Assembly: GCF_016124105.1 (NCBI RefSeq)
Contig: NZ_JADGMQ010000001.1
Location: 124,001-188,000 of the forward strand
Length of the DNA stretch: 64,000 nt
Direction of reading: 5' to 3'
Source: Aquamicrobium zhengzhouense
GTDB taxonomy: Bacteria; Pseudomonadota; Alphaproteobacteria; Rhizobiales; Rhizobiaceae
Shown: positions 24,143 to 32,577 of the stretch, piece by piece
Layout of the letters: every line of letters starts with the position of its first letter
Numbering within the stretch: position 1 is the stretch's first letter
Program-made: the position numbers and the translations under genes
Notes under the pieces: generated by a model
Told to the model about the DNA's origin: nothing
Databases searched by the model: none
Seen by the model: the letters and a program-made list of their open reading frames with translations, nothing else

Positions 24143-25519
24143 GTGACTTATCAAAATTTTTCCCTGAACCAGCTTCAGGATATCGACGCCGCTCACCATC
24201 TGCATCCTTTCACGGATCACAAGGATTTGCGCGGCGCTGGAAGCCGGATGATCACCCGGGCTGATGGGCCGTTCATCTACGATTCGGAAGGCAAACAGAT
24301 ACTCGACGGCATGGCCGGTCTCTGGTGCGTGAACGTAGGCTACGGGCGGCACGAACTCGCTGAGGCCGCCTACGAGCAGATGAAGGAGCTTCCGTACTAC
24401 AATTCCTTCTTCCGCTGCACGACCCCGACGCCAGTTCTCCTGTCGAAGAAGCTGGCCGAAGTGGCTCCGGCTCACATCAATCAGGTATTCTACGGCTCTT
24501 CTGGCTCTGAAGCTAATGACACAGCGCTCCGCCTGGTTCGCCATTATTGGGCGCTGGAAGGTAAGCCGGAAAAGAACATCATCATCTCACGCCACAACGC
24601 CTACCATGGCTCGACAGTGGCGGGGACTTCTCTTGGTGGGATGTCGGCCATGCAGAGCCAGCTTGGCGGTGCCGTCCCGAACATCGTGCATGTCATGATG
24701 CCTTATGCTTTCGAACTCGCCGAGCCCGGTGAGAGCGATCATGATTTCGGCATTCGCGCGGCAAAGGCCATCGAAGATGCGATCCTCGAAGCTGGCCCGG
24801 AAAACGTCGCCGCTTTCATCGGCGAGCCGATCATGGGGGCGGGTGGCGTCAAGATCCCGCCGGCGAGCTATTGGCCTGAGGTTCAGCGTATCTGCCGCAA
24901 ATACGATGTGCTGCTGATGCTGGACGAAGTCATCACAGGGTATGGCCGCACCGGCGCATGGTTTGCCGCTCAGTCGATGGGCATTGAACCCGATACGATC
25001 ACAACTGCGAAAGCGCTTACTTCAGGCTATCAGCCGCTTTCGGCGCTGCTCGTCGGTGATCGGATCGCGTCGGCGTTGGTTGAAAAGGGTGGGGAGTTTT
25101 TCCACGGCTATACCTATTCAGGGCATCCTGTAGCCTGCGCGGTCGCTCTGGCCAATCTCGAGATCATCGAAAAAGAGGGTTTGATCGAACGTGTTCGCGA
25201 CGAAACAGGGCCTTACTTCAACAAGGCTTTGAAGGAGCGGATCGAGGGACACCCCATCGTGGGCGAAGTCCGTTCGTTCGGCCTGATGGGTGCGATTGAG
25301 ATCGTCAAGGACAAGGAAAGCCGTGCTCGCTTCCCGGATGAGGGTACGGCCGCGGTAGCGGTTCGCGACCACGCCATCGCAAACGGCATGATGCTGCGTG
25401 CAACCGGCGACACCATGATCCTTTCGCCACCCTTGATCTGGACCAGGGAGACGATCGATCTTGCAATCGAACGGATCGCCAAGGCGCTGGACCTCGCTGA
25501 ACGCGATCTGCGGAAGTAG
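24143..25519 (+). CDS. Class-III PLP aminotransferase (omega-aminotransferase)
   Basis: The protein has 458 residues from GTG 24143; family members begin at the TYQNFSLNQLQDIDAAHHLHP-like segment, which places the start here. PLP-binding features include GSSGSEANDTALRL, DEVITGYGRTG and the Schiff-base Lys290 (TTAKALTSGYQP). These enzymes transfer amino groups from beta-alanine, putrescine, taurine or other omega-amines to pyruvate or a keto acid. The neighbouring 3-hydroxyisobutyrate dehydrogenase and acyl-CoA dehydrogenase suggest beta-amino acid, beta-alanine or valine-linked metabolism, though they lie on the opposite strand. The donor cannot be assigned from sequence. Confidence 0.87.
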   Translation: MTYQNFSLNQLQDIDAAHHLHPFTDHKDLRGAGSRMITRADGPFIYDSEGKQILDGMAGLWCVNVGYGRHELAEAAYEQMKELPYYNSFFRCTTPTPVLLSKKLAEVAPAHINQVFYGSSGSEANDTALRLVRHYWALEGKPEKNIIISRHNAYHGSTVAGTSLGGMSAMQSQLGGAVPNIVHVMMPYAFELAEPGESDHDFGIRAAKAIEDAILEAGPENVAAFIGEPIMGAGGVKIPPASYWPEVQRICRKYDVLLMLDEVITGYGRTGAWFAAQSMGIEPDTITTAKALTSGYQPLSALLVGDRIASALVEKGGEFFHGYTYSGHPVACAVALANLEIIEKEGLIERVRDETGPYFNKALKERIEGHPIVGEVRSFGLMGAIEIVKDKESRARFPDEGTAAVAVRDHAIANGMMLRATGDTMILSPPLIWTRETIDLAIERIAKALDLAERDLRK

Positions 25520-25928
25520 GATATCTGGACCCGGGGACGAGGAAAGATCTCGCTCCCCGATACCCCGGGTGTGGCAAGGAGTTCGGTAAGCGAGCGCTGA
25601 CATATCCAAACAGCGGCAGAACCGCGCTCTCCCGGCGTGGGACGAACGCGGTCTTGCCAAAGATACGCATGGCGCTTCGCTTACGCAAAACTCTAGCGAA
25701 CTGTACACTCCGGTACGCAATACCTGATCCGGAGTTTCGGGCGGCTGCGTTTGCCGCTCGCCAACCGTTTTATCCGGACATCGTTACCGGGGAGTTATCA
25801 AGACCTTAAGCAATTCTAAATTCGGCGTTTTTTTCGATTTTTGTTGCAAAAGGAGCGCCGGAAAAGCCGATTATTGCGGGATGCAATCGGGGGGTGGTTT
25901 CCCCTAAGTGGATGCAACTTGATTGCGC
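25520..25928. other. Intergenic region between convergent genes, 409 bp
   Basis: The region starts with a nested stem (25529-25570) and ends in an AT-rich stretch with runs of T and A near 25828-25850. No open frame has a ribosome site or family match. Its length exceeds what two convergent genes need, so a small RNA is possible but not evidenced. Confidence 0.4.
25529..25570. terminator. Nested stem after the aminotransferase gene
   Basis: An outer perfect 8-bp repeat (25529-25536 with 25563-25570) encloses an inner CGAG/CTCG hairpin. It follows the aminotransferase stop by 10 bp. No T-run is present. Confidence 0.4.
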
Positions 25929-26819
25929 TTAATCCTGGTGATCGTCACCGCGCAGGAAGCGAATTATCCCAGAAAAATCCTCACCGCCGCCCCCCGAGGC
26001 TTCGTAAAGCGTATAGAGCTGCGCAGCTGCGGCTCCCATTGGCGTCGCAGCCCCGGCGGCCTGCGCAGCTTCCTGGGCAAGGCGCAGATCTTTCAACATC
26101 AGCGCTGCCGCAAAGCCCGGAGCATAATCGCGGTTGGCAGGAGAGGCGGGGACAGGCCCCGGAACAGGGCAATAGGACGTTAGCGACCAGCATTGCCCCG
26201 AAGACGTTGAGGCGACGTCGTACAACGCCTGATGCGAGAGGCCGAGTTTTTCAGCGAGGACGAATGCCTCACCAACCCCGATCATCGATATGCCAAGCAG
26301 CATGTTGTTGCAGATTTTAGCGGCCTGGCCGGCGCTTGCGTTACCACAATGGACGATCTTTCCGGCCATCGGCTGTAGCACCGGCTGAGCCTTGGAGAAT
26401 GCTTCGCTGGATCCGCCGACCATGAAGGTCAATGTTCCGGCAGCAGCTCCGCCGACGCCGCCTGAAACCGGAGCATCTATGGAAAGCATGCCTGCTTCAT
26501 TAGCGACCGTGTGCGCCTTTCGAGCGGACATCACGTCGATGGTGGAGGAATCGATAAACAGCGTGCCTGGCGCAGCCGCAGGAACGAGATCGGCGTAGAC
26601 CGACAGCACATGGGCACCAGCGGGAAGCATGGTGATCACGACCTCAGAGCCGGTAACGGCCTCAGCCGCGCTCTTGGCGACTGTGATCCCGTTGCTTTCC
26701 GCAGTGTTCAAATTCGCTTCCACGAGATCGAACCCACGCACGGTGTGCCCGGCCTTGACCAGATTGGCCGCCATGGGATTGCCCATGTTGCCGAGGCCTA
26801 TGAAAGCGATCGTGTTCAT
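25929..26819 (-). CDS. mmsB: 3-hydroxyisobutyrate dehydrogenase
   Basis: The protein has 296 residues. The N-terminal NAD-binding motif IGLGNMGNPMAANLVKAG is standard, followed by DAPVSGGVGGAAAGTLTFMVGG (substrate region) and AAKICNNMLLG, which contains the catalytic Lys. It oxidises 3-hydroxyisobutyrate to methylmalonate semialdehyde in valine degradation. The acyl-CoA dehydrogenase gene is upstream on the same strand with a 65-bp gap, so an operon is likely, and mmsA is not seen in the window. Closely related family members act on other beta-hydroxyacids, but this context favours HIBADH. Confidence 0.9.
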   Translation of the reverse strand: MNTIAFIGLGNMGNPMAANLVKAGHTVRGFDLVEANLNTAESNGITVAKSAAEAVTGSEVVITMLPAGAHVLSVYADLVPAAAPGTLFIDSSTIDVMSARKAHTVANEAGMLSIDAPVSGGVGGAAAGTLTFMVGGSSEAFSKAQPVLQPMAGKIVHCGNASAGQAAKICNNMLLGISMIGVGEAFVLAEKLGLSHQALYDVASTSSGQCWSLTSYCPVPGPVPASPANRDYAPGFAAALMLKDLRLAQEAAQAAGAATPMGAAAAQLYTLYEASGGGGEDFSGIIRFLRGDDHQD

Positions 26820-26884
26820 ATGTTTCCTCCCAAGAAAGGGGCGATTTTTGACGAAGCTGCCGGCAGATCGGGGGCGTTCCTTGG

Positions 26885-28048
26885 CTACCGTCCCACTAGA
26901 TTCCTTGCGATGATGACGCGCATGATCTCGTTTGTGCCCTCGAGAATCTGATGGACACGAAGATCGCGGGCCAGCTTCTCGATGCCATATTCATGCAGGT
27001 AGCCGTAGCCGCCGTGCAGTTGCAGCGCTTCGTTGGCGACGTTGAAGCAGGTATCGGTAACGAAGCGCTTGGCCATTGCTGACCAATTTCCGGCGTCATG
27101 CGCCTTCCGGTCCAACTTGGACGCGGCCGTGTAGAGCATCATTCGGGAGGCCTGAAGATCGGTCTCCATGTCTGCCAGTTTGAATTGCAGCGCCTGAAAC
27201 TGATTGAGCGTTTTACCGAAGGCGGACCGCTCACCAGAATAGGCGAGAGCCTTGTCGAACGCTGCTTGGGCACCTCCCAACGAGCAGGCCGCGATGTTCA
27301 GCCGTCCGCCATCAAGGCCCGCCATGGCGATGCGAAACCCAGCGCCTTCCTCCATCAGAAGGTTTTTGACCGGGACGCGGCAGTCCTGAAAGATGACCTG
27401 ACGCGTAGGCTGCATGTGCCAGCCCATCTTGCTCTCAGACGGGCCAAAGGAGAGCCCAGGCGCATCCTTGGGAACTACAAAACTCGAGATGCCTCTTGAG
27501 CCCTCTTCGCCTGTACGCGCCATCACGACGTAGAGATCCGATTCACCGGCACCAGAGATGAACTGTTTGGTTCCGTTAAGAACGTAGTGCTCACCATCCC
27601 GGACAGCTCGCGTGCGCAAAGCGGCAGCGTCTGAACCTGCACCTGGTTCGGTCAGGCAGTAGCTTGCCATCCACTCGAACGAGGTCATCTGCGGTAGCAA
27701 GCGCTGGCGCATTTCCTCCGATCCGAACGTGTCGATCATCCACGCAGCCATGTTGTGGATCGAGATCATCGAGGAGAAGCCGGGGCAGGCATTTGCCAGT
27801 GCCTCAAAGATCAGCACGGCGTCTAGGCGTGTCAGACCAGAGCCGCCCACATCTTCTCGCACATATATTCCACCCAGCCCGAGCGCCCCGGTCTCGCGGA
27901 TGATGTCAGACGGAAAGAAGCGATCCCGGTCCCATTCAAGCGCATAGGGCGCGACACGATCGGCAGCAAATGCCGCCGTCATCTCCCGGATGGCGCGTTG
28001 ATCTTCATTGAGTTCGAATTGGCTTGCAGCCTGAACAGCAGTGTCCAT
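26885..28048 (-). CDS. Acyl-CoA dehydrogenase (isobutyryl-CoA type)
   Basis: The protein has 387 residues from ATG 28048, preceded by GGGAGGAG; a longer frame starts at 28069. Typical features are YCLTEPGAGSDAAALRT (FAD region), NGTKQFISGAGESDLYVVMART, and the C-terminal HQILEGTNEIMRVIIARNLVG that carries the catalytic Glu region. Pairing with 3-hydroxyisobutyrate dehydrogenase suggests isobutyryl-CoA dehydrogenase of valine catabolism. Short-branched and other acyl-CoA dehydrogenases look alike, so the exact chain specificity is inferred from the operon. Confidence 0.88.
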   Translation of the reverse strand: MDTAVQAASQFELNEDQRAIREMTAAFAADRVAPYALEWDRDRFFPSDIIRETGALGLGGIYVREDVGGSGLTRLDAVLIFEALANACPGFSSMISIHNMAAWMIDTFGSEEMRQRLLPQMTSFEWMASYCLTEPGAGSDAAALRTRAVRDGEHYVLNGTKQFISGAGESDLYVVMARTGEEGSRGISSFVVPKDAPGLSFGPSESKMGWHMQPTRQVIFQDCRVPVKNLLMEEGAGFRIAMAGLDGGRLNIAACSLGGAQAAFDKALAYSGERSAFGKTLNQFQALQFKLADMETDLQASRMMLYTAASKLDRKAHDAGNWSAMAKRFVTDTCFNVANEALQLHGGYGYLHEYGIEKLARDLRVHQILEGTNEIMRVIIARNLVGR

Positions 28049-28128
28049 GGTTCTCCTCCCTATGGACAAGAATGCCCGCTACCTCAAAGCCAATTTAATC
28101 CATTGCCGAACATGCGCAACTGAACGGT

Positions 28129-28147
28129 GCGCACACAGGATGTGCGC
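28129..28147. terminator. Hairpin downstream of the transporter operon
   Basis: A perfect 7-bp inverted repeat with a 5-nt loop lies 11 bp after the minus-strand stop of the TSUP gene. There is no T-run; moderate candidate for the end of the operon. Confidence 0.4.
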
Positions 28148-28157
28148 TGGCCGTCGT

Positions 28158-28913
28158 TCAATTCAGCAAAAGTCGGATGGCCAGACCGACGCAGGTAATG
28201 ACGAGAAGGGGTTTGATCAGTTTTGCGCCGCTCCTCATGGCAAGGCTCGCACCCAGCCGTGCGCCCAGGAACTGAGCGACGCCCATGACAAGGCCAATTT
28301 TCCAGTGGACCACACCAACCGAAGCAAACAGTGCGAAGCCGCCAAGATTGGAGGCGAAGTTGAGGAGCTTGGTGTGCGCGGTCGCTTTCAGAACGCCGTA
28401 GCCTGCCAGCGATACAAACGCGATCATGAAGAAGGAGCCGGTTCCCGGCCCGAAAACACCATCGTAAAAGCCGATCACTGGAACGATCGTTAGCCCGAAA
28501 AAAAATGGTGTAATCCGCTGGGCTCGATCGAAATCGTCCATATTGGGCTTGAAGGCGAAATAAAGGGCGATGGCTATGAGGAGCGCCGGAAGAATTGCTG
28601 CGAGCCACTCGCCCGGCAAAATGGTTGCAAGCCCTGCGCCCGCAACTGAGCCGATGAACGATACAAGCGCGGCGGGTAACTGCTTGCGAAGATCCACATG
28701 GCCTTTTGAAGCATATGCCAGCGTGGCCGAGCCAGAGCCGAACAGGCTCTGGAGTTTGTTGGTTCCGAGCGCATCGACAGGGGGATATCCGGCGAGCAAC
28801 ATTGCCGGGACCGTGATGAGGCCGCCGCCGCCCGCTATCGAGTCAATGAACCCTGCAAGAAGCGATGCGCCGATCAGCAGGACAACTATTTCCGGGGCAA
28901 GGTCCATCAGCAT
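28158..28913 (-). CDS. TSUP family transporter (TauE/SafE-like)
   Basis: The protein has 251 residues and about eight membrane helices. The opening LLIGASLLAGFIDSIAGGGGLITVPAMLLAG, with its Gly-rich re-entrant motif, and the repeated GVFGPGTGSFF half are the family hallmark. TSUP proteins export sulfite, sulfoacetate or other organosulfonates, or carry related anions. The start codon directly follows the stop of the fused ABC ATPase, so it belongs to the same operon as the peptide-type importer. That linkage could point to a sulfur-containing imported compound; this is speculation. Confidence 0.88.
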   Translation of the reverse strand: MLMDLAPEIVVLLIGASLLAGFIDSIAGGGGLITVPAMLLAGYPPVDALGTNKLQSLFGSGSATLAYASKGHVDLRKQLPAALVSFIGSVAGAGLATILPGEWLAAILPALLIAIALYFAFKPNMDDFDRAQRITPFFFGLTIVPVIGFYDGVFGPGTGSFFMIAFVSLAGYGVLKATAHTKLLNFASNLGGFALFASVGVVHWKIGLVMGVAQFLGARLGASLAMRSGAKLIKPLLVITCVGLAIRLLLN

Positions 28914-30560
28914 TCAAATTCGGCCAATTCTGGCAAGACGCCGTTCGAGAGCTCTTTGAAGGTCCGGCGCTGCTGCCACGAGCGCTTTTGCGGCATCCGA
29001 CTGTGGCCGATCCAGAATGTCGTCCGTACGCCCGCTTTCGACAATCTTGCCCTCATGCATGACCATCACCCGATCAGTAATGGCGCGAGCCACCGTCAGA
29101 TCGTGGGTGATGAACAGATAGGCGACGCCAAGACGCGCATTCAGATCCGCGAAGAGATCAAGCGCCTGAGCTCGGATCGAAACGTCGAGCGCGGAAACAG
29201 GCTCGTCGGCAACAATGAGTTTGGGACGTGTGATGATCGCACGCGCAATGGAAATGCGCTGACGCTGGCCGCCCGAGAATTCGTGCGGGTATTTATCCAT
29301 GTCAGCCGGTGCCAGGCCGACCTTATCGAGCGCATCCGCCACCATGTCGCGGCGCTCGGAGATCGACGGCGCGATTTCCAGCAGGTGAAGCGGCTCTGCC
29401 ACCAGGCGCTCAACCTTATGACGAGGGTCGAACGAGCCATAGGGATCCTGAAACACGATCTGCATGTTTCGACGCGCTGGCTTGAGCTTTGCCTCGGGGA
29501 GCGCACTGACGTCGTATCCGCTGAGATTGATCGTTCCGGAGGTGGGGCGATCGAGCGCGAGGATCATGCGCGCGAGCGTCGACTTTCCGCAGCCGGAACG
29601 GCCCACCAGCGCGACCGACTGCCCTTCGTCTAACGTGAATGAAACACTATCGACCGCCCGGAACACACCCGGCTTGCCGAACAGCGACGTACGGCGGTGG
29701 GGATAGTCACGGGTGACATTGTTGACCGAGAGCAGGGGGGCGGATCGTGCCTCTTCAGGCCCCTGTCGGTCGGCCGCTTTCTCTCCCCGATCGGGGACGT
29801 GCATCGACGCGAGTGCGAGCTGACGCGTATAGGGATGGCGTTGCTGGCTTAGTGTGTGCGCTGTCTCACCAGCTTCCATCACCTCGCCGTTGCGCATGAT
29901 GGTCACGCGGTCTGACATGTCGGCGACGACTGCGAGATCGTGGGAGATGAGCAGGAGGCCCATCTTATGCTCGTCGACGAGATCGCGGAGAAGTTCGAGG
30001 ATCTGCTTTTGTAAAACGACGTCGAGCGCAGTGGTGGGCTCGTCGGCAATCAGCAACTTCGGGGCGAGGGCACAGGCAATGGCAATCACCACTCGCTGAC
30101 GCTGACCACCCGAAAGTTCATGAGGATAGCGGCTCAAGGGGAATTTCGCTTCGGGCAAACCGACACGGTCGAGCATCCGACGTGCGCGTTCCTCGGCTTC
30201 TGCGCGGGACGCGCGCGTGTGCCACCTTATCCCTTCCGACACCTGTTCGCCGATCGTCTTGACCGGGTTCAGGGCGGTCATCGGCTCCTGGAACACCATG
30301 CCAATGTCATTGCCGCGTAAGCGGTTCATCGCCGCTTCTGGTGCGCCAAGAAGGCTGATGCCATTGAAGGATATCCGACCTGACGCTTGTATCGCCGCTG
30401 GAAGGAGCTGCATCACAGCCAGCGCGGTCATCGATTTGCCAGACCCGCTTTCGCCGACAAGACCCATCACCTTGCCTTGGCCAAGTGTCAGATTAATACC
30501 TTTCAGGATTGGCAGATTGCCAATGTGGAGACGAAGATCCTCAATCTCGAGAAGGCTCAT
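28914..30560 (-). CDS. ABC transporter ATP-binding protein, fused DppD/DppF (GsiA/YejF-like)
   Basis: The protein has 548 residues and two complete nucleotide-binding domains. The first has GESGSGKS (36-43), LSGGQRQR and a Walker B with ADEPTTALD. The second has GRSGCGKST, FSGGQRQRISIARAI and ADEPVSALD. Fusions of this kind serve Dpp/Opp/Gsi importers. It overlaps the upstream permease gene by 4 bp and is followed directly by the TSUP gene. The likely substrates are oligopeptides, glutathione or nickel/opine-like compounds; the sequence does not separate these. Confidence 0.93.
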   Translation of the reverse strand: MSLLEIEDLRLHIGNLPILKGINLTLGQGKVMGLVGESGSGKSMTALAVMQLLPAAIQASGRISFNGISLLGAPEAAMNRLRGNDIGMVFQEPMTALNPVKTIGEQVSEGIRWHTRASRAEAEERARRMLDRVGLPEAKFPLSRYPHELSGGQRQRVVIAIACALAPKLLIADEPTTALDVVLQKQILELLRDLVDEHKMGLLLISHDLAVVADMSDRVTIMRNGEVMEAGETAHTLSQQRHPYTRQLALASMHVPDRGEKAADRQGPEEARSAPLLSVNNVTRDYPHRRTSLFGKPGVFRAVDSVSFTLDEGQSVALVGRSGCGKSTLARMILALDRPTSGTINLSGYDVSALPEAKLKPARRNMQIVFQDPYGSFDPRHKVERLVAEPLHLLEIAPSISERRDMVADALDKVGLAPADMDKYPHEFSGGQRQRISIARAIITRPKLIVADEPVSALDVSIRAQALDLFADLNARLGVAYLFITHDLTVARAITDRVMVMHEGKIVESGRTDDILDRPQSDAAKALVAAAPDLQRALERRLARIGRI

Positions 30561-31423
30561 CGCTCACGCCTCAACTTCGGATCGAGGAGATCACGCAGGC
30601 CATCGCCCAGCAGGTTGAGGCCAAGTACCGTGACAACGATTGCAAATCCGGGAAACAGGGCCTGATACGGCGCGATCATCATCCGTGTCTGCGAGTCGAA
30701 CAGCATCCGCCCCCAAGAGGGCATCGGCGGCTGTGCCCCAAGGCCGACGTAGGAGAGACCGGATTCCGCCAGGATTCCGAGCGCGAACTGGATCGTGCCC
30801 TGGATCAGCAGGATCGCCGCGATGTTCGGCAGGATGTGCTCGATGGTGATCTGCGCGCGGCCTTTTCCGGACGCCCTTGCTGCCAGGACGTACTCGCGAG
30901 GCCAGATCGACATTGCGCCTGCACGCGCCACCCGCGCAAACACCGGGACGTTGAAGATGCCGATCGCGATGATTGCATTGATCGCGCCCGGACCAAAAAT
31001 TGCTGTGATCATGACCGCCGACAACAGCGCCGGGAAGGCGAAAACAATGTCATTCATACGCATCAGGGTTTCATCGACCCAGCCGCCGCGGGCGGCGGCC
31101 CAGCAACCGATTGGAATGCCGATGCCCATGCCAATACCAACGGCCACCAGTGCGACGGCGATCGAATTGCGCGACCCGATCATGATCATCGACAGGATGT
31201 CGCGCCCGAAATGGTCGGTGCCGAACGGGTGCGCCCATGATGGCGGCTTCATCTTGTTCGCAACAACAAGATGGGTGATGTCATAAGGGGTCCAGAAAAA
31301 CGAGACGAGGGCGACAAGCGCTATCAGCACCGTGATTGCGCTTCCGATCAGGAACGAGCGGTTACCGAAGGCGTGCAGCAACAAGCCGAAACTACGAGAC
31401 GGAGCGGCTTGGTGCGCGCTCAT
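30557..31423 (-). CDS. ABC transporter permease (DppC/GsiD-like)
   Basis: The protein has 288 residues with about six membrane helices and an N-terminal OppC-type cytoplasmic lead with HPFGTDHFGRDILSMIMIGSR. The EAA loop reads EYVLAARASGKGRAQITIEHILPN. It overlaps the neighbouring genes by 4 bp at both ends (ATGA), consistent with coupled translation. It pairs with the DppB-type permease to form the membrane channel of the importer. Confidence 0.93.
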   Translation of the reverse strand: MSAHQAAPSRSFGLLLHAFGNRSFLIGSAITVLIALVALVSFFWTPYDITHLVVANKMKPPSWAHPFGTDHFGRDILSMIMIGSRNSIAVALVAVGIGMGIGIPIGCWAAARGGWVDETLMRMNDIVFAFPALLSAVMITAIFGPGAINAIIAIGIFNVPVFARVARAGAMSIWPREYVLAARASGKGRAQITIEHILPNIAAILLIQGTIQFALGILAESGLSYVGLGAQPPMPSWGRMLFDSQTRMMIAPYQALFPGFAIVVTVLGLNLLGDGLRDLLDPKLRRER

Positions 31424-32367
31424 GCCTTCACCCGGAGTCTTGGATCAACAGCTGCGTAGAGGATGTCCACTACGAGGTTCACGACCACCACGCTGGCGAC
31501 CAGCAGCATGACGACGCCTTCGACGACGATGAGATCGCGCTGGGTAATCGCTTGAAAGACGAGACGGCCCAGCCCCGGAAGGTAGAAAACGTTCTCGATG
31601 ATGATCGTGCCTGCCAGAAGGAAGGCGAACTGGAGACCCAGGATCGTCAGAACGGGGATCATGGCGTTGCGAAGGGCATGCCGCCACAGCACTGTTCGGC
31701 GTGACATGCCTTTGGCCCGAGCTGTCCTGATGTAGTCCTCACCCAGCACCTCAAGCATCGCCGAGCGGGTGACACGGGCAAGGATTGCAGCTTGAGGCAG
31801 CGCAAGCGCCAGTGACGGCATGATCAGCGCCTTTAGCGCGGGCCATATGCCGGCGCCCCAGCCGGGAAAACCGCCTGCAGGAAGTACCCTCAGCCATACC
31901 GCGAAGAGGTAGACGAGCAACAGCGCAAACCAGAAATTGGGTATGGCGACGCCAATTTGCGCTGCTCCCATCGACGCGGAATCGGCAATCGTGCCACGGC
32001 GGGATGCTGCGAAAATACCGACGGGGATTGCTATAGCCGTCGATAGAAAGAGAGACAGGATCGCGAGGGGGAGCGAGACTATGCCTCGCTCGATGATCAG
32101 GTCGAGGACCGGTGATGAGTAGGTCCATGAACGACCGAAATCGCCCATCAGCATACCGCCGATCCAGTTGAAATATCGAACCGGGATAGATTGATCGAGA
32201 CCCATCTGGCTTCGAAGTGCCTCAAGCGCTTCCGGGGTTGCGTTCATGCCGAGCATCAGCAGGGCAGGATCCCCCGGAACGATCTCCAGCACGGCAAAGA
32301 CAACGATAGAGGCTACGATCAGCGTCACCAGGCCGATCAACAGTCGCTTCGCAAGGAAGGCGCTCAC
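31420..32367 (-). CDS. ABC transporter permease (DppB/GsiC-like)
   Basis: The protein has 315 residues with about six membrane helices. The N-terminus reads AFLAKRLLIGLVTLIVASIVVF, followed by the periplasmic region VPGDPALLMLGMNA, both typical of DppB. The EAA loop reads DYIRTARAKGMSRRTVLWRHALRNA. It is the first of the four coupled genes after the substrate-binding protein, from which it is separated by 210 bp that contain a hairpin. Confidence 0.93.
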   Translation of the reverse strand: MSAFLAKRLLIGLVTLIVASIVVFAVLEIVPGDPALLMLGMNATPEALEALRSQMGLDQSIPVRYFNWIGGMLMGDFGRSWTYSSPVLDLIIERGIVSLPLAILSLFLSTAIAIPVGIFAASRRGTIADSASMGAAQIGVAIPNFWFALLLVYLFAVWLRVLPAGGFPGWGAGIWPALKALIMPSLALALPQAAILARVTRSAMLEVLGEDYIRTARAKGMSRRTVLWRHALRNAMIPVLTILGLQFAFLLAGTIIIENVFYLPGLGRLVFQAITQRDLIVVEGVVMLLVASVVVVNLVVDILYAAVDPRLRVKA

Positions 32368-32506
32368 GCCAGCCTCGAGGGAGGCGTGTGAAGCATCCCC
32401 TTTCGCGCTTGGATAGTCCGCAGCAGTCTGGGCCGGGACGAAGTCTGGCTACCGATCAGGCACATTTTCTTCCGGTGCCGTGTTTTCGCGACAGTTTCAA
32501 GGGCCG

Positions 32507-32529
32507 ATCCGCCCAACGTGCGGGCGGAT
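32507..32529. terminator. Hairpin between substrate-binding protein and permease genes
   Basis: A perfect 8-bp stem with a 7-nt loop lies in the 210-bp gap. Stem-loops here commonly stabilise the upstream mRNA or attenuate reading into permease genes so that the binding protein is made in excess. Confidence 0.5.
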
Positions 32530-32577
32530 AGCAACTTGTAGGCCGGAAAAGCGCGGCAGCGTGTCAAATGCGGCCCG

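Noticed and set aside
30509-31240. 243-residue frame antisense to a permease gene
   Set aside because: Its composition is highly charged and repetitive, as expected of the complement of a permease gene.
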